The notes under the pieces are model-generated. The model was not told the origin of the DNA. It searched no databases and saw only the letters and a program-made list of their open reading frames with translations. DNA of 64,000 nucleotides, from contig NZ_QFFU01000009.1 of NCBI RefSeq assembly GCF_003131185.1, positions 62,001 to 126,000 on the forward strand. The letters are read 5' to 3'. How positions within the stretch are numbered: position 1 is the stretch's first letter; the number at the start of each line of letters is the position of its first letter. Shown here piece after piece: positions 49,432 through 57,030 of this stretch. A program made the translations under genes and the position numbers. This DNA comes from Pseudomonas ovata. Lineage in GTDB: Bacteria > Pseudomonadota > Gammaproteobacteria > Pseudomonadales > Pseudomonadaceae.

Positions 49432-49943
49432 AGGTCAGCCATCAGGCAGTGCTCGTAGGCCTGGGCCATGTAGCGTTTGACGGTGCGTTGCGACACCTGC
49501 AGCCGTTCGGCGATCTGCGCATAACCCAGGCCTTCGAGCTGCGACCAGAGAAAGGCCCGACGTACCGAATGTGGCAGGCCATCAAGCAGATCGTCCAGCG
49601 CCTGCAAGGTTTGCAGCACGATCCAGCGTTGCTCGGCCGACGGCGTCACCGCCTCGGGCAAATGCGCCAGGGCGTCCAGATAAGCCTGTTCCAGGCGCCG
49701 GCGACGCTGATGATTGAGCAGAAGACGCTTGCCCACCGTCACCAGATAAGCCCTGGGCTCGCGCAATGCCGCCAGCGGCTCGCCGTGCGGATAGGCCAGG
49801 ACCCGCAAAAACGTTTCCTGGCTCAGGTCAGCGGCATCCCAGGCATTGCCCAGGCGCCTGCGCAACCAGGACTCCAGCCAACTGCGGTGTTCACGATAGA
49901 AACTGTCCAGCCCGGGCGGCAGTGAGTGTGCGGCGTCAGTCAT
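49428..49943 (-). CDS. fecI: FecI-type ECF sigma factor
   Basis: 171 residues from the ATG at 49943; the 33-codon upstream frame runs through the Fur box and is not credible. Region 2 is AWDAADLSQETFLRVLAYP, region 4 is GLGYAQIAERLQVSQRTVKRYMAQA. It directs RNA polymerase to iron-transport genes. It is transcribed with fecR (GTGA overlap) under a Fur box at about 49,977. Confidence 0.92.
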   Translation of the reverse strand: MTDAAHSLPPGLDSFYREHRSWLESWLRRRLGNAWDAADLSQETFLRVLAYPHGEPLAALREPRAYLVTVGKRLLLNHQRRRRLEQAYLDALAHLPEAVTPSAEQRWIVLQTLQALDDLLDGLPHSVRRAFLWSQLEGLGYAQIAERLQVSQRTVKRYMAQAYEHCLMADL

Positions 49944-49975
49944 GCCAGGGGCACTCTTCAGGAGGTCATGTTTTG

Positions 49976-49996
49976 CAATGAGAATAATTCTAATTA
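49976..49996 (-). promoter_or_regulatory. Fur box upstream of fecI
   Basis: CAATGAGAATAATTCTAATTA contains the GAGAATAATTCT core with A/T-rich flanks of a Fur site, 33 bp before the fecI start. It would link expression to iron limitation, as is normal for FecI-like sigma genes. Confidence 0.75.
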
Positions 49997-50141
49997 ACTC
50001 ACGCCCTGCCGCCAATCGGAATTTTTCCTCGTCCGGCCCCATTGGTCGCTCCCGCCTGAAAACAAGGCGCAGGCAACTACGCTTGTTCCGTTGTTCGCAA
50101 CACCCTCTTGTAACGCCTTTTCAACTCAAAGGACCTACTGA

Positions 50142-50486
50142 ATGTCGACATCACCGGAAGACGATTACATTGAACAGGCCGTAGGCAATTATGTGGCCGG
50201 CATGGTCTTTGCCGATGAAAGCCTGCTACGCCGCAGCCTGCACCCCGACAGCCGGATCATGAACTGCAGCCACGGCGTGCCCCAGTGGTACACGCTCGAT
50301 GAGTTCATCGACACCATCAAGGCCGAGGGCACCGGCGAAAGCGATTTCAGCCCGTTCTGGGAAGCAGCACCTGAATCGGCAGACCCCAGGACTGCCGGCA
50401 CGGTCAATGAGTACCGTCAATCGCTCAAGCTGTATGCCGATTGCGTCACCGTCAACCGCCGCTATGTGACGGCTTATCAGCATTGA
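50142..50486 (+). CDS. NTF2-like (SnoaL/lumazine-binding type) protein, possibly short
   Basis: 114 residues. The first 65 (EDDYIEQAVGNYVAGMVFADESLLRRSLHPDSRI, then YTLDEFIDTIKA) match the start of NTF2-like proteins annotated as putative lumazine-binding. The usual C-terminal beta strands that close the cone (FTDYLSL, WRIVNK) are not seen; residues 75-114 look unrelated. It may be a truncated or diverged form. It is divergent from fecI, with the Fur box between them. Confidence 0.6.
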   Translation: MSTSPEDDYIEQAVGNYVAGMVFADESLLRRSLHPDSRIMNCSHGVPQWYTLDEFIDTIKAEGTGESDFSPFWEAAPESADPRTAGTVNEYRQSLKLYADCVTVNRRYVTAYQH

Positions 50487-50534
50487 TCAGCATTGACCGG
50501 GCCAACGGTACTTGAGCGATAGCCAAAAGCCCGA

Positions 50535-50554
50535 TACTGTACATAAAAACAGTA
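50535..50554 (+). promoter_or_regulatory. LexA (SOS) box
   Basis: TACTGTACATAAAAACAGTA: CTGT-N8-ACAG with the flanking TA on each side, and only a few changes in the spacer from the ideal TACTGTATATATATACAGTA. The palindrome extends outward to 10-bp arms (CCGATACTGT / ACAGTATCGG). It lies 13 bp before the start codon of the radical-SAM gene. Confidence 0.93.
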
Positions 50555-50567
50555 TCGGGTTATTTCC

Positions 50568-51788
50568 ATGCAGTTGATCGACAAGCTGAGCATTCTGGCC
50601 GACGCTGCCAAGTACGACGCCTCTTGTGCCAGCAGCGGCGCACCCAAACGCAGCTCAAAGGGCAAGGACGGGCTGGGCTCGACCAATGGCATGGGTATCT
50701 GCCACAGCTACACCCCCGATGGCCGCTGCGTCTCGCTGCTCAAGATCCTGCTGACCAATTTCTGCCTGTACGACTGCCAGTACTGCATCAACCGTCGCTC
50801 CAGCGACGTGCCCCGGGCGCGCTTCAACCCCGAAGAAGTGGTTACCCTGACCCTGGACTTCTACCGTCGCAACTGCGTCAGCGGGTTGTTCCTGAGCTCG
50901 GGCATCATCCGCTCGGCCGACTACACCATGGAACAACTGGTCGAGGTCGCCCGCCTGCTGCGTGAAGAACATCAGTTTCGCGGTTACATCCACCTCAAGA
51001 CCATTCCCGACGCCGATCCTGCGCTGATCGCGCTGGCCGGACGCTATGCCGATCGCCTGAGTGTCAACATCGAACTGCCCACCGACCAGAGCCTGCAAAT
51101 CCTGGCGCCGGAAAAGAACATCGGCTCGATCCGCCAGGCCATGCACACCATCCATACCGGCGAGCAGAACGTCAGGGATGAGCCACGCGCGCCACGCTTT
51201 GCGCCCGCCGGGCAAAGCACGCAAATGATCATTGGCGCCGACGCCACGGACGACAGCACCATCCTGCACAGCGCCCAGACCCTGTACAGCCACTTCAAGC
51301 TGCGCCGGGTCTATTACTCGGCCTTCAGCCCCATCCCCAACAGCCCTGGCAGCGTACCGCTGGCCGCCCCGCCGCTGTTGCGCGAGCACCGGCTGTACCA
51401 GGCTGACTTCCTCTTGCGCGGCTATGGTTTTCAGGCCGACGAACTGCTCAAGGGGCCTGGCGACCTGGCCCTGGACATCGATCCCAAGCTGGCGTGGGCG
51501 CTGAACAACCGCGACCTCTTCCCCCTGGACCTGAACCGTGCCGACCCGAGCCTGATCGCACGCATCCCGGGCATCGGCCTGCGCACCACGCAACGGCTTG
51601 TGGAACTGCGCCGGCAGCGGCGCATCCGCTATGAAGACCTGACGCGCATGCGCTGCCTGCTCGACAAGGCCAGGCCGTTCATCATCACCAGCGACTACAA
51701 GCCGTCCCAGGCACAATGCTCCAGCGAATACCTGCACCAGCAGTTACGTGATCGCCCGCAACCTCAACAACTGGGGCTCTGGGCATGA
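50568..51788 (+). CDS. putative DNA modification/repair radical SAM protein (TIGR03916 type)
   Basis: 406 residues. The cluster-binding CxxxCxxC is at C66, C70, C73 (NFCLYDCQYCINRRSSD), inside a radical-SAM barrel to about residue 300. A helix-hairpin-helix motif near 325-345 (DPSLIARIPGIGLRTTQRLVELR) should bind DNA without sequence preference. The gene has a LexA box at its start and overlaps the next gene by 4 bp. Family proteins are predicted, but to my knowledge not proven, to modify or repair nucleic acids. Confidence 0.92.
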   Translation: MQLIDKLSILADAAKYDASCASSGAPKRSSKGKDGLGSTNGMGICHSYTPDGRCVSLLKILLTNFCLYDCQYCINRRSSDVPRARFNPEEVVTLTLDFYRRNCVSGLFLSSGIIRSADYTMEQLVEVARLLREEHQFRGYIHLKTIPDADPALIALAGRYADRLSVNIELPTDQSLQILAPEKNIGSIRQAMHTIHTGEQNVRDEPRAPRFAPAGQSTQMIIGADATDDSTILHSAQTLYSHFKLRRVYYSAFSPIPNSPGSVPLAAPPLLREHRLYQADFLLRGYGFQADELLKGPGDLALDIDPKLAWALNNRDLFPLDLNRADPSLIARIPGIGLRTTQRLVELRRQRRIRYEDLTRMRCLLDKARPFIITSDYKPSQAQCSSEYLHQQLRDRPQPQQLGLWA

Positions 51789-52618
51789 TCAGCCTCGACT
51801 GCCAGGATCGCTTTGAGGTCTGGCGTGAGCAGGCGCGCTGGCTGCTCAGTCACGGCATCGACCCCAGCCGTGTCAGTTGGAACGGCGCACAGGACAGCGA
51901 TCTGTTCGGCAGCGACGAATCCTTGCCGGCCACACCGGGGCCGTTCCAGGCGCGGGTGCCGCGGGCCTTGCTGGAGCAGTTGCAAGCGGCGGCTCAATAC
52001 CGCGGTGAACAGCGCTGGAGCCTGCTCTACGAAGTGTTGTGGCGTGTGTGCCACGGTGACCGCACGGCGATGCTGGCCGGTGACCGACTGGGCAGTGAAC
52101 TGCAACGCCGACTCAAGCAGGTCAGCCGCGAGGCCCACCACCTGCACGCCTTCCTGCGCTTCGTGGCGCTCAAGGCCGACACCGTCTGGCAGGACAACAA
52201 TGCCCCGCATTATGTGGCCTGGCATGAACCGGCCCATGACATCCTGCACAGCGCCAGTGAGCACTTCATCGGGCGCATGGGTCGTCATCGCTGGCTGATC
52301 GCAACGCCCCGCGACGGGGTGTTCTATGACGGCACCCGGCTGATTCACCAGCCTCATTGCCCCGACGCCTGGCAACGACTGGCCCGCCAGCCGGACGATG
52401 CCAGCGGCGAGCTGTGGCTGACGTACTACCAGCACATCTTCAACCCGGCACGTCTCAATCCCAAGGTCATGCAAGGCCACTTTCCGAGCCGCTTCTGGAA
52501 AAACCTGCCCGAGGGACCGCTGATTCCGGCCCTGATCACCCAGGCACGCACCGGCAAGCAGCGCGATGGCCAGGCCGGCAGCCTGAGCGGCCGCGCCGGC
52601 AAGCGTATCCGCCCCTGA
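51785..52618 (+). CDS. TIGR03915/DUF4130-type putative DNA repair protein
   Basis: 277 residues, ATG overlapping the radical-SAM stop. The end carries LWLTYYQHIFNPARLNPKVM and FPSRFWKNLPEG, the DUF4130 pattern also found fused to UdgX-type uracil-DNA glycosylases. The middle part (AGDRLGSELQRRLKQVSREAHHLHAFLRF, then DILHSASEHFIGRM) is conserved in the family. It is encoded next to radical-SAM partners in many bacteria, so the two surely work together. The exact reaction is unknown. Confidence 0.9.
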   Translation: MISLDCQDRFEVWREQARWLLSHGIDPSRVSWNGAQDSDLFGSDESLPATPGPFQARVPRALLEQLQAAAQYRGEQRWSLLYEVLWRVCHGDRTAMLAGDRLGSELQRRLKQVSREAHHLHAFLRFVALKADTVWQDNNAPHYVAWHEPAHDILHSASEHFIGRMGRHRWLIATPRDGVFYDGTRLIHQPHCPDAWQRLARQPDDASGELWLTYYQHIFNPARLNPKVMQGHFPSRFWKNLPEGPLIPALITQARTGKQRDGQAGSLSGRAGKRIRP

Positions 52619-52655
52619 CCCGGGCTGAGTAAAAACGTAGCGAGCGAAGGCAAGG

Positions 52656-53498
52656 TTACAGCGTAAGGTGGCCCTCAATGCACGTCACCGATGAGCCGCC
52701 AATCCAGATGTCATCGCCCAGGCGTTCGACCTGCACCCGCCCCCGGCGCCCCAGCGCCGTGCCCTGACTGACCACATAGCGCTCCGGCACCAACCCTTCC
52801 TCGAACAGCCAGCGAGCGATGCCGGCGTTGAGGCTGCCGGTCACCGGGTCTTCAGGCATGCCATCGCCACCGACGAACGCACGTACTTCAAAGTCCGCCT
52901 CGTCGCCATCAATGGCCGGCTCGAATGCACCAAAAACACCCACGACCAGATCGCCAAGGCGCGAAAAATCAGGCTGGAGCGCCAGCACCCGGGCCCGGTT
53001 GGCCAGGTGCAGGGCCGCCCAACCGGCACCATTGTCGACCCAGCGTGCTGCCAGCACTTCATCCACGTCCAGGCCCAAGGCATCACGTATCCGGGCCAGC
53101 AGTTCGTCGCCCACCGGTCCACTGCGCAGCAACGGCGGTGCAGTAAACGCCAGTTGACCGCCGACCCGACGGATACGCACCAGGCCGATGCCGCATTGCT
53201 GGACGATTTCTTCGCCCTTGGGCACACCGCCGTTTTCGAGCCAGGCGTGGCAGGTGCCCAGGGTGGGATGCCCGGCAAAGGGCAGCTCCCTGAGCGTCGT
53301 GAAAATCCGCACACGGTAGTCGGCCTGCGGCTCGGTGGGGGTCAGGATGAACGTGGTCTCGCTGAGGTTGGTCCAGTTCGCCAGCGCAGCCATGCGCTCA
53401 TCACTGAGGTCATCGGCATCGAACACCACGGCCAGCGGATTGCCTTGCAAGGGCTGTTCGGCAAAGACATCCAGTTGTTTGAACGGGTAACGACGCAT
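52656..53498 (-). CDS. PhzF-family isomerase/epimerase-like protein
   Basis: 280 residues from the ATG at 53498 (AGGAG upstream). It has the PhzF start YPFKQLDVFAEQPLQGNPLAVVFD, then TNLSETTFIL with the catalytic Glu and RELPFAGHPTLGTCHAW. GMPEDPVTGSLNAGIARWL follows in the second half. It has the diaminopimelate-epimerase-like fold. No phenazine genes are near, so this is one of the many stand-alone members whose substrate is unknown. Convergent with the DUF4130 gene. Confidence 0.9.
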   Translation of the reverse strand: MRRYPFKQLDVFAEQPLQGNPLAVVFDADDLSDERMAALANWTNLSETTFILTPTEPQADYRVRIFTTLRELPFAGHPTLGTCHAWLENGGVPKGEEIVQQCGIGLVRIRRVGGQLAFTAPPLLRSGPVGDELLARIRDALGLDVDEVLAARWVDNGAGWAALHLANRARVLALQPDFSRLGDLVVGVFGAFEPAIDGDEADFEVRAFVGGDGMPEDPVTGSLNAGIARWLFEEGLVPERYVVSQGTALGRRGRVQVERLGDDIWIGGSSVTCIEGHLTL

Positions 53499-53605
53499 GA
53501 CCGACTCCTGTCGACAAAACGCCAAGCGTGGCACGGCCACGACAGGGAGGTAAAGCGCGCCGGCTCAGGTTAAGCTCCAGTGAGCCTGCCAGGAGAGACG
53601 CGCTC

Positions 53606-54424
53606 ATGCCCCTTGAAACGCTCTGCCATACCTTTGAGCAACACCCGCTGCTGGTGATCACCGGTGCCGGGATCAGCACCGCCTCCGGCATCCCGGATTA
53701 CCGCGACCGTGAAGGCGTGCGTCGCGGCCAGCAACCGATGATGTATCAGGAATTCGTCGGCAACCCTGCGGCCCGCCAACGCTACTGGGCCCGCGCCATG
53801 CTGGGCTGGCCGCGCATCCTGGCCGCACAGCCCAATGCCGCGCACCAGGCGCTGGCGCAACTGCAGGCGGCAGGCCGGATCAGCGGCCTGATCACCCAGA
53901 ACGTCGACGCCCTGCACACCCGTGCCGGCAGCCCGGCGGTGACCGAACTGCATGGCAGCCTGCACCGGGTCCTGTGCCTGGACTGCGGGCAGCGCTGCGA
54001 GCGCGCGACGCTGCAGCAACAGATGCTGGCCGACAACCCTTACCTGAACCGCGTCGAAGCGGTGCAGGCCCCCGACGGTGACACCCTGCTCGATGCCGCC
54101 TATATCGCCGACTTTCGCCTGCCGCTGTGTCCGCACTGCCAGGGTCAGCGGCTCAAGCCCGACGTGGTGTTCTTCGGCGAGAACGTGGCCAGCGACACCG
54201 CCGCCCAGGCGCTGGCCCTGGCGCACCAGGCGGCCGGCCTGCTGGTGGTCGGCACCTCACTGATGGCCTGGTCGGCGTTTCGCCTGTGCAAATTGATGGC
54301 CGAACAAGGCAAGCCGATCCTGGCCATCAACCAGGGCAAGACCCGCGCCGACGACCTGCTGAGCGCCAAGTTCGAGGTGCCGTGCGAAACGCTGCTGCCC
54401 CGGCTGGCGCAGGCACTGACTTAG
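53606..54424 (+). CDS. sirtuin-type NAD-dependent deacylase (Sir2)
   Basis: 272 residues from the ATG at 53606 (AGGAGAG upstream). The NAD site TGAGISTASGIPDYRD is near residues 20-35, TQNVDALHTRAGS and the catalytic His in ELHGSLH follow, and two Cys pairs (CLDCGQRC..., CPHC) form the zinc ribbon. It removes acyl groups from protein lysines. Its TAG stop is at the border of a palindromic element that separates it from the convergent polB. Confidence 0.93.
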   Translation: MPLETLCHTFEQHPLLVITGAGISTASGIPDYRDREGVRRGQQPMMYQEFVGNPAARQRYWARAMLGWPRILAAQPNAAHQALAQLQAAGRISGLITQNVDALHTRAGSPAVTELHGSLHRVLCLDCGQRCERATLQQQMLADNPYLNRVEAVQAPDGDTLLDAAYIADFRLPLCPHCQGQRLKPDVVFFGENVASDTAAQALALAHQAAGLLVVGTSLMAWSAFRLCKLMAEQGKPILAINQGKTRADDLLSAKFEVPCETLLPRLAQALT

Positions 54425-54474
54425 GCTCTGTTGCCGTTTCAGCACGAGCCGTGATGAAACGGCAACAGCCCCTA
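54422..54474. repeat. palindromic MITE-like element between convergent genes
   Basis: 49 bp between two TA dinucleotides. Arms CTGTTGCCGTTTCA (54,428-54,441) and its exact complement (54,455-54,468) pair over 14 bp, with an inner CACG/CGTG stem. The left TA-G is the sirtuin stop and the right C-TA the polB stop. The transcript in either direction folds into a strong hairpin, so it could serve as a bidirectional terminator. The left half recurs at 28,534. Confidence 0.78.
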
Positions 54475-56871
54475 GAACAAGCCCATCTGCCCACCGATCA
54501 GGCGGCTGAAATCGTCGCCGACAAAGGGCAGGATCGCATCGGCCAGCGGTTGCAGCTGGCGCGTGACGTAATGGTCGTAGTCGATGGGTGACTGCCGTGC
54601 TTCCAGCGGTTCGGGGCCGTTGACCGTCATGACATAACTGATCCAGCCGCCGCGCTGGTACTGCAACGGCCGGCCCAGGCGCCGGTTGTAGTCATCTGCC
54701 AGTTTTGCCGCCCGCACATGCGGCGGTACGTTGCGCTGGTATTCGTCCAGACGTCGGCGCAGGCGCTTGCGAAACACCAGCAACACGTCCAGTTCACCGG
54801 CCAGGGTGCGGCGTACATAATCGCGGATGTAATCCTGATGGGGGCGACGCTGGAAAATCAGCAGGTACAGGGCCTGCTGGAACTCCCGGGCCAAGGGTGA
54901 CCAGTCGGTGCGCACCGACTCCAGGCCCTTGTAGATCATTTCCTGGGTCTGGTCGGCACGCGTGACCAGCCCGGCGTAACGTTTCTTGCTGCCCTCCTCG
55001 GCGCCGCGAATGGTCGGCATCAAAAAGCGGGTGTAGTGGGTTTCGTATTGCAACTCCAGGGCGCTGCTCAGGCCGTGGGTCTGCTGCAGGTGTTCGGTCC
55101 ACCATTGATTGATATGCGCCACCAGCTCCAGCCCGAGGGCACGGGCCTGCTGCTCGTCATGGGGCTTGCCCAGCCAGACGAACGTGGAGTCGGTGTCGCC
55201 GTAGATCACCTGATGACCACGCGCTTCGATCAGTTGCCGGGTGGTGTGCATGATTTCATGCCCGCGCAAGGTGATCGACGACGCCAGGCGCGTATCGAAG
55301 AAGCGACAGCCACTGGTGCCCAGCACGCCATAGAATGCATTCATGATGATTTTCAACGCCTGGGACAACGGCGCATTGCCTTCACGCTTGGCCGTCTCGC
55401 GGCCCTGCCAGACCCGCTCGACAATAGCCGGCAGACAATGCCGGGTGCGGGAAAACCGGGCGCCGCGAAAGCCGGGCACCGAATGCTCGTCATCGGGCTG
55501 CTGCAAGCCTTCTATCAGACCGACGGGGTCGATGAGAAAGGTGCGAATGATCGAGGGGTACAGGCTCTTGTAGTCCAGCACCAGCACCGACTCGTAGAGT
55601 CCGGGCCGGGACTCCATGACAAATCCGCCGGGGCTGGCCTCGGGCATGCGCTCGCCCAGGTTCGGCGCCACGAAGCCCTGGCGGTGCATCAGCGGCAGGT
55701 ACAGGTGGTAGAAAGCTGCCACCGAACCGCCATTGCGGTCGGCGGCAAGGCCGGTGACCGTGGCCCGTTCGAGCAGGAAGGTCAGCAGTCCCGTGACCTC
55801 GAAGATGCGCGTGACCAGTTCGCAATCCTTGAGGTTGTAGCGGGCCAGTGCCGGCTTGTCTTCGGCGAACAGGCGGTTGATTTCATCCATGCGCTGGTAC
55901 GGCGTATCGATGGCCTTGCCCTCACCCAACAGCGTCCGGGCGACGAATTCGAGGCTGAACGAGGCAAAGCTCCAGGTGGCCGAGCGCAGCGCCTCGATGC
56001 CGTCGATGATCAGCCGGCCGCCGACCTGGGCAAAGAAATGCTGGCCGCTGCCATGTTCGCGCCAGCCCATCGGCTGGCCATCACGCCCCAGCAGAAGGGG
56101 CACACCCAGCCGCCGGGAATGCTCATGAAGAATACGCAGGTCGAACTGCACCACGTTCCAGCCGATGATGGCGTCCGGGTCGTGCTCGGCCAGCCACTGA
56201 TTGAGCCGGATGAGCAGGTCGGTGCGACTGGCGCAGTACTCAAGCTCGAAATCCACCGCCGAGCTGTCGCCATTGGCCGGTCCGAGCATATACACCTGGC
56301 GCTGCCCGCAGCCCTGCAGGCCGATGGAGTACAGTTCGCCATGCTCAGTGGTCTCGATGTCCAGCGACACCAGCTTCAGGCGCGGTCGATAGTCCGGTGC
56401 GGGACGCACGACGGCCTGGCCCAGCACGCCGTCGGCCTCGGGCGTGCCCCCAAACCACACGGGCGCGGTGATGAAACGCTCCATCAGGTAGCGTTCCGGA
56501 GGGCGGATGTCGGCTTCGTAGAGGTCCAGGTTGCCCTTGCGCAACAGCCGCTCGACACTCAGCAACTGCCGATACTGCGTGCAATAAAGACCCAGCACCG
56601 GACGATGACGAAAGTCACGCAGCGCAAGCTCGCGCCACTCGACATCGGCGCCTTCCTCCCCACTTAGCAGCGCCTGGGCACGCTCGCGTTGCACGGCGGG
56701 CATGAACATGACCGAAGGCTGGGCCGGCAAGCGCACCCGGCGCGGTCCGTGGTCGGTCGCCAGCCACAATTCGATTTCAGTCCCGGCGGGCGTGTCACGC
56801 CAGTGGCGGCTGAGAATGAAACCCTGTTGTAGATCCAACGCCCTGGCCTCGCTGCCGTTCAGGCTGGCCAT
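54472..56871 (-). CDS. polB: DNA polymerase II (family B)
   Basis: 799 residues from the ATG at 56871; the frame runs 16 codons further up without support. The 3'-5' exonuclease is present ([20 protein letters not shown], then [14 protein letters not shown]). Polymerase motifs are [13 protein letters not shown], the KxxxNxxYG-type segment [13 protein letters not shown], and [12 protein letters not shown]. It is a high-fidelity polymerase used at stalled forks and lesions. I see no clear LexA box upstream, unlike E. coli polB. Convergent with the sirtuin gene. Confidence 0.95.
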   Translation of the reverse strand: MASLNGSEARALDLQQGFILSRHWRDTPAGTEIELWLATDHGPRRVRLPAQPSVMFMPAVQRERAQALLSGEEGADVEWRELALRDFRHRPVLGLYCTQYRQLLSVERLLRKGNLDLYEADIRPPERYLMERFITAPVWFGGTPEADGVLGQAVVRPAPDYRPRLKLVSLDIETTEHGELYSIGLQGCGQRQVYMLGPANGDSSAVDFELEYCASRTDLLIRLNQWLAEHDPDAIIGWNVVQFDLRILHEHSRRLGVPLLLGRDGQPMGWREHGSGQHFFAQVGGRLIIDGIEALRSATWSFASFSLEFVARTLLGEGKAIDTPYQRMDEINRLFAEDKPALARYNLKDCELVTRIFEVTGLLTFLLERATVTGLAADRNGGSVAAFYHLYLPLMHRQGFVAPNLGERMPEASPGGFVMESRPGLYESVLVLDYKSLYPSIIRTFLIDPVGLIEGLQQPDDEHSVPGFRGARFSRTRHCLPAIVERVWQGRETAKREGNAPLSQALKIIMNAFYGVLGTSGCRFFDTRLASSITLRGHEIMHTTRQLIEARGHQVIYGDTDSTFVWLGKPHDEQQARALGLELVAHINQWWTEHLQQTHGLSSALELQYETHYTRFLMPTIRGAEEGSKKRYAGLVTRADQTQEMIYKGLESVRTDWSPLAREFQQALYLLIFQRRPHQDYIRDYVRRTLAGELDVLLVFRKRLRRRLDEYQRNVPPHVRAAKLADDYNRRLGRPLQYQRGGWISYVMTVNGPEPLEARQSPIDYDHYVTRQLQPLADAILPFVGDDFSRLIGGQMGLF

Positions 56872-57030
56872 TCTACGCCAGAATCTATCCCGGATTTCCG
56901 ACAACCAACACTGGATCAAGTGGTCTACTGCTGCGATATAATTTTGCCACTATTGACATCACAACTTCGTGCATTGGTTGGATATGAAGTCAATACTCGT
57001 CTTCAGTAGTAGCGTCATGGACCCAGCCTG

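Noticed and set aside
56872..57030. Possible LexA box for polB
   Set aside because: I looked for CTGT-N8-ACAG on both strands and found only poor partial matches such as CTGGATCAAGTGGTCTACTG.
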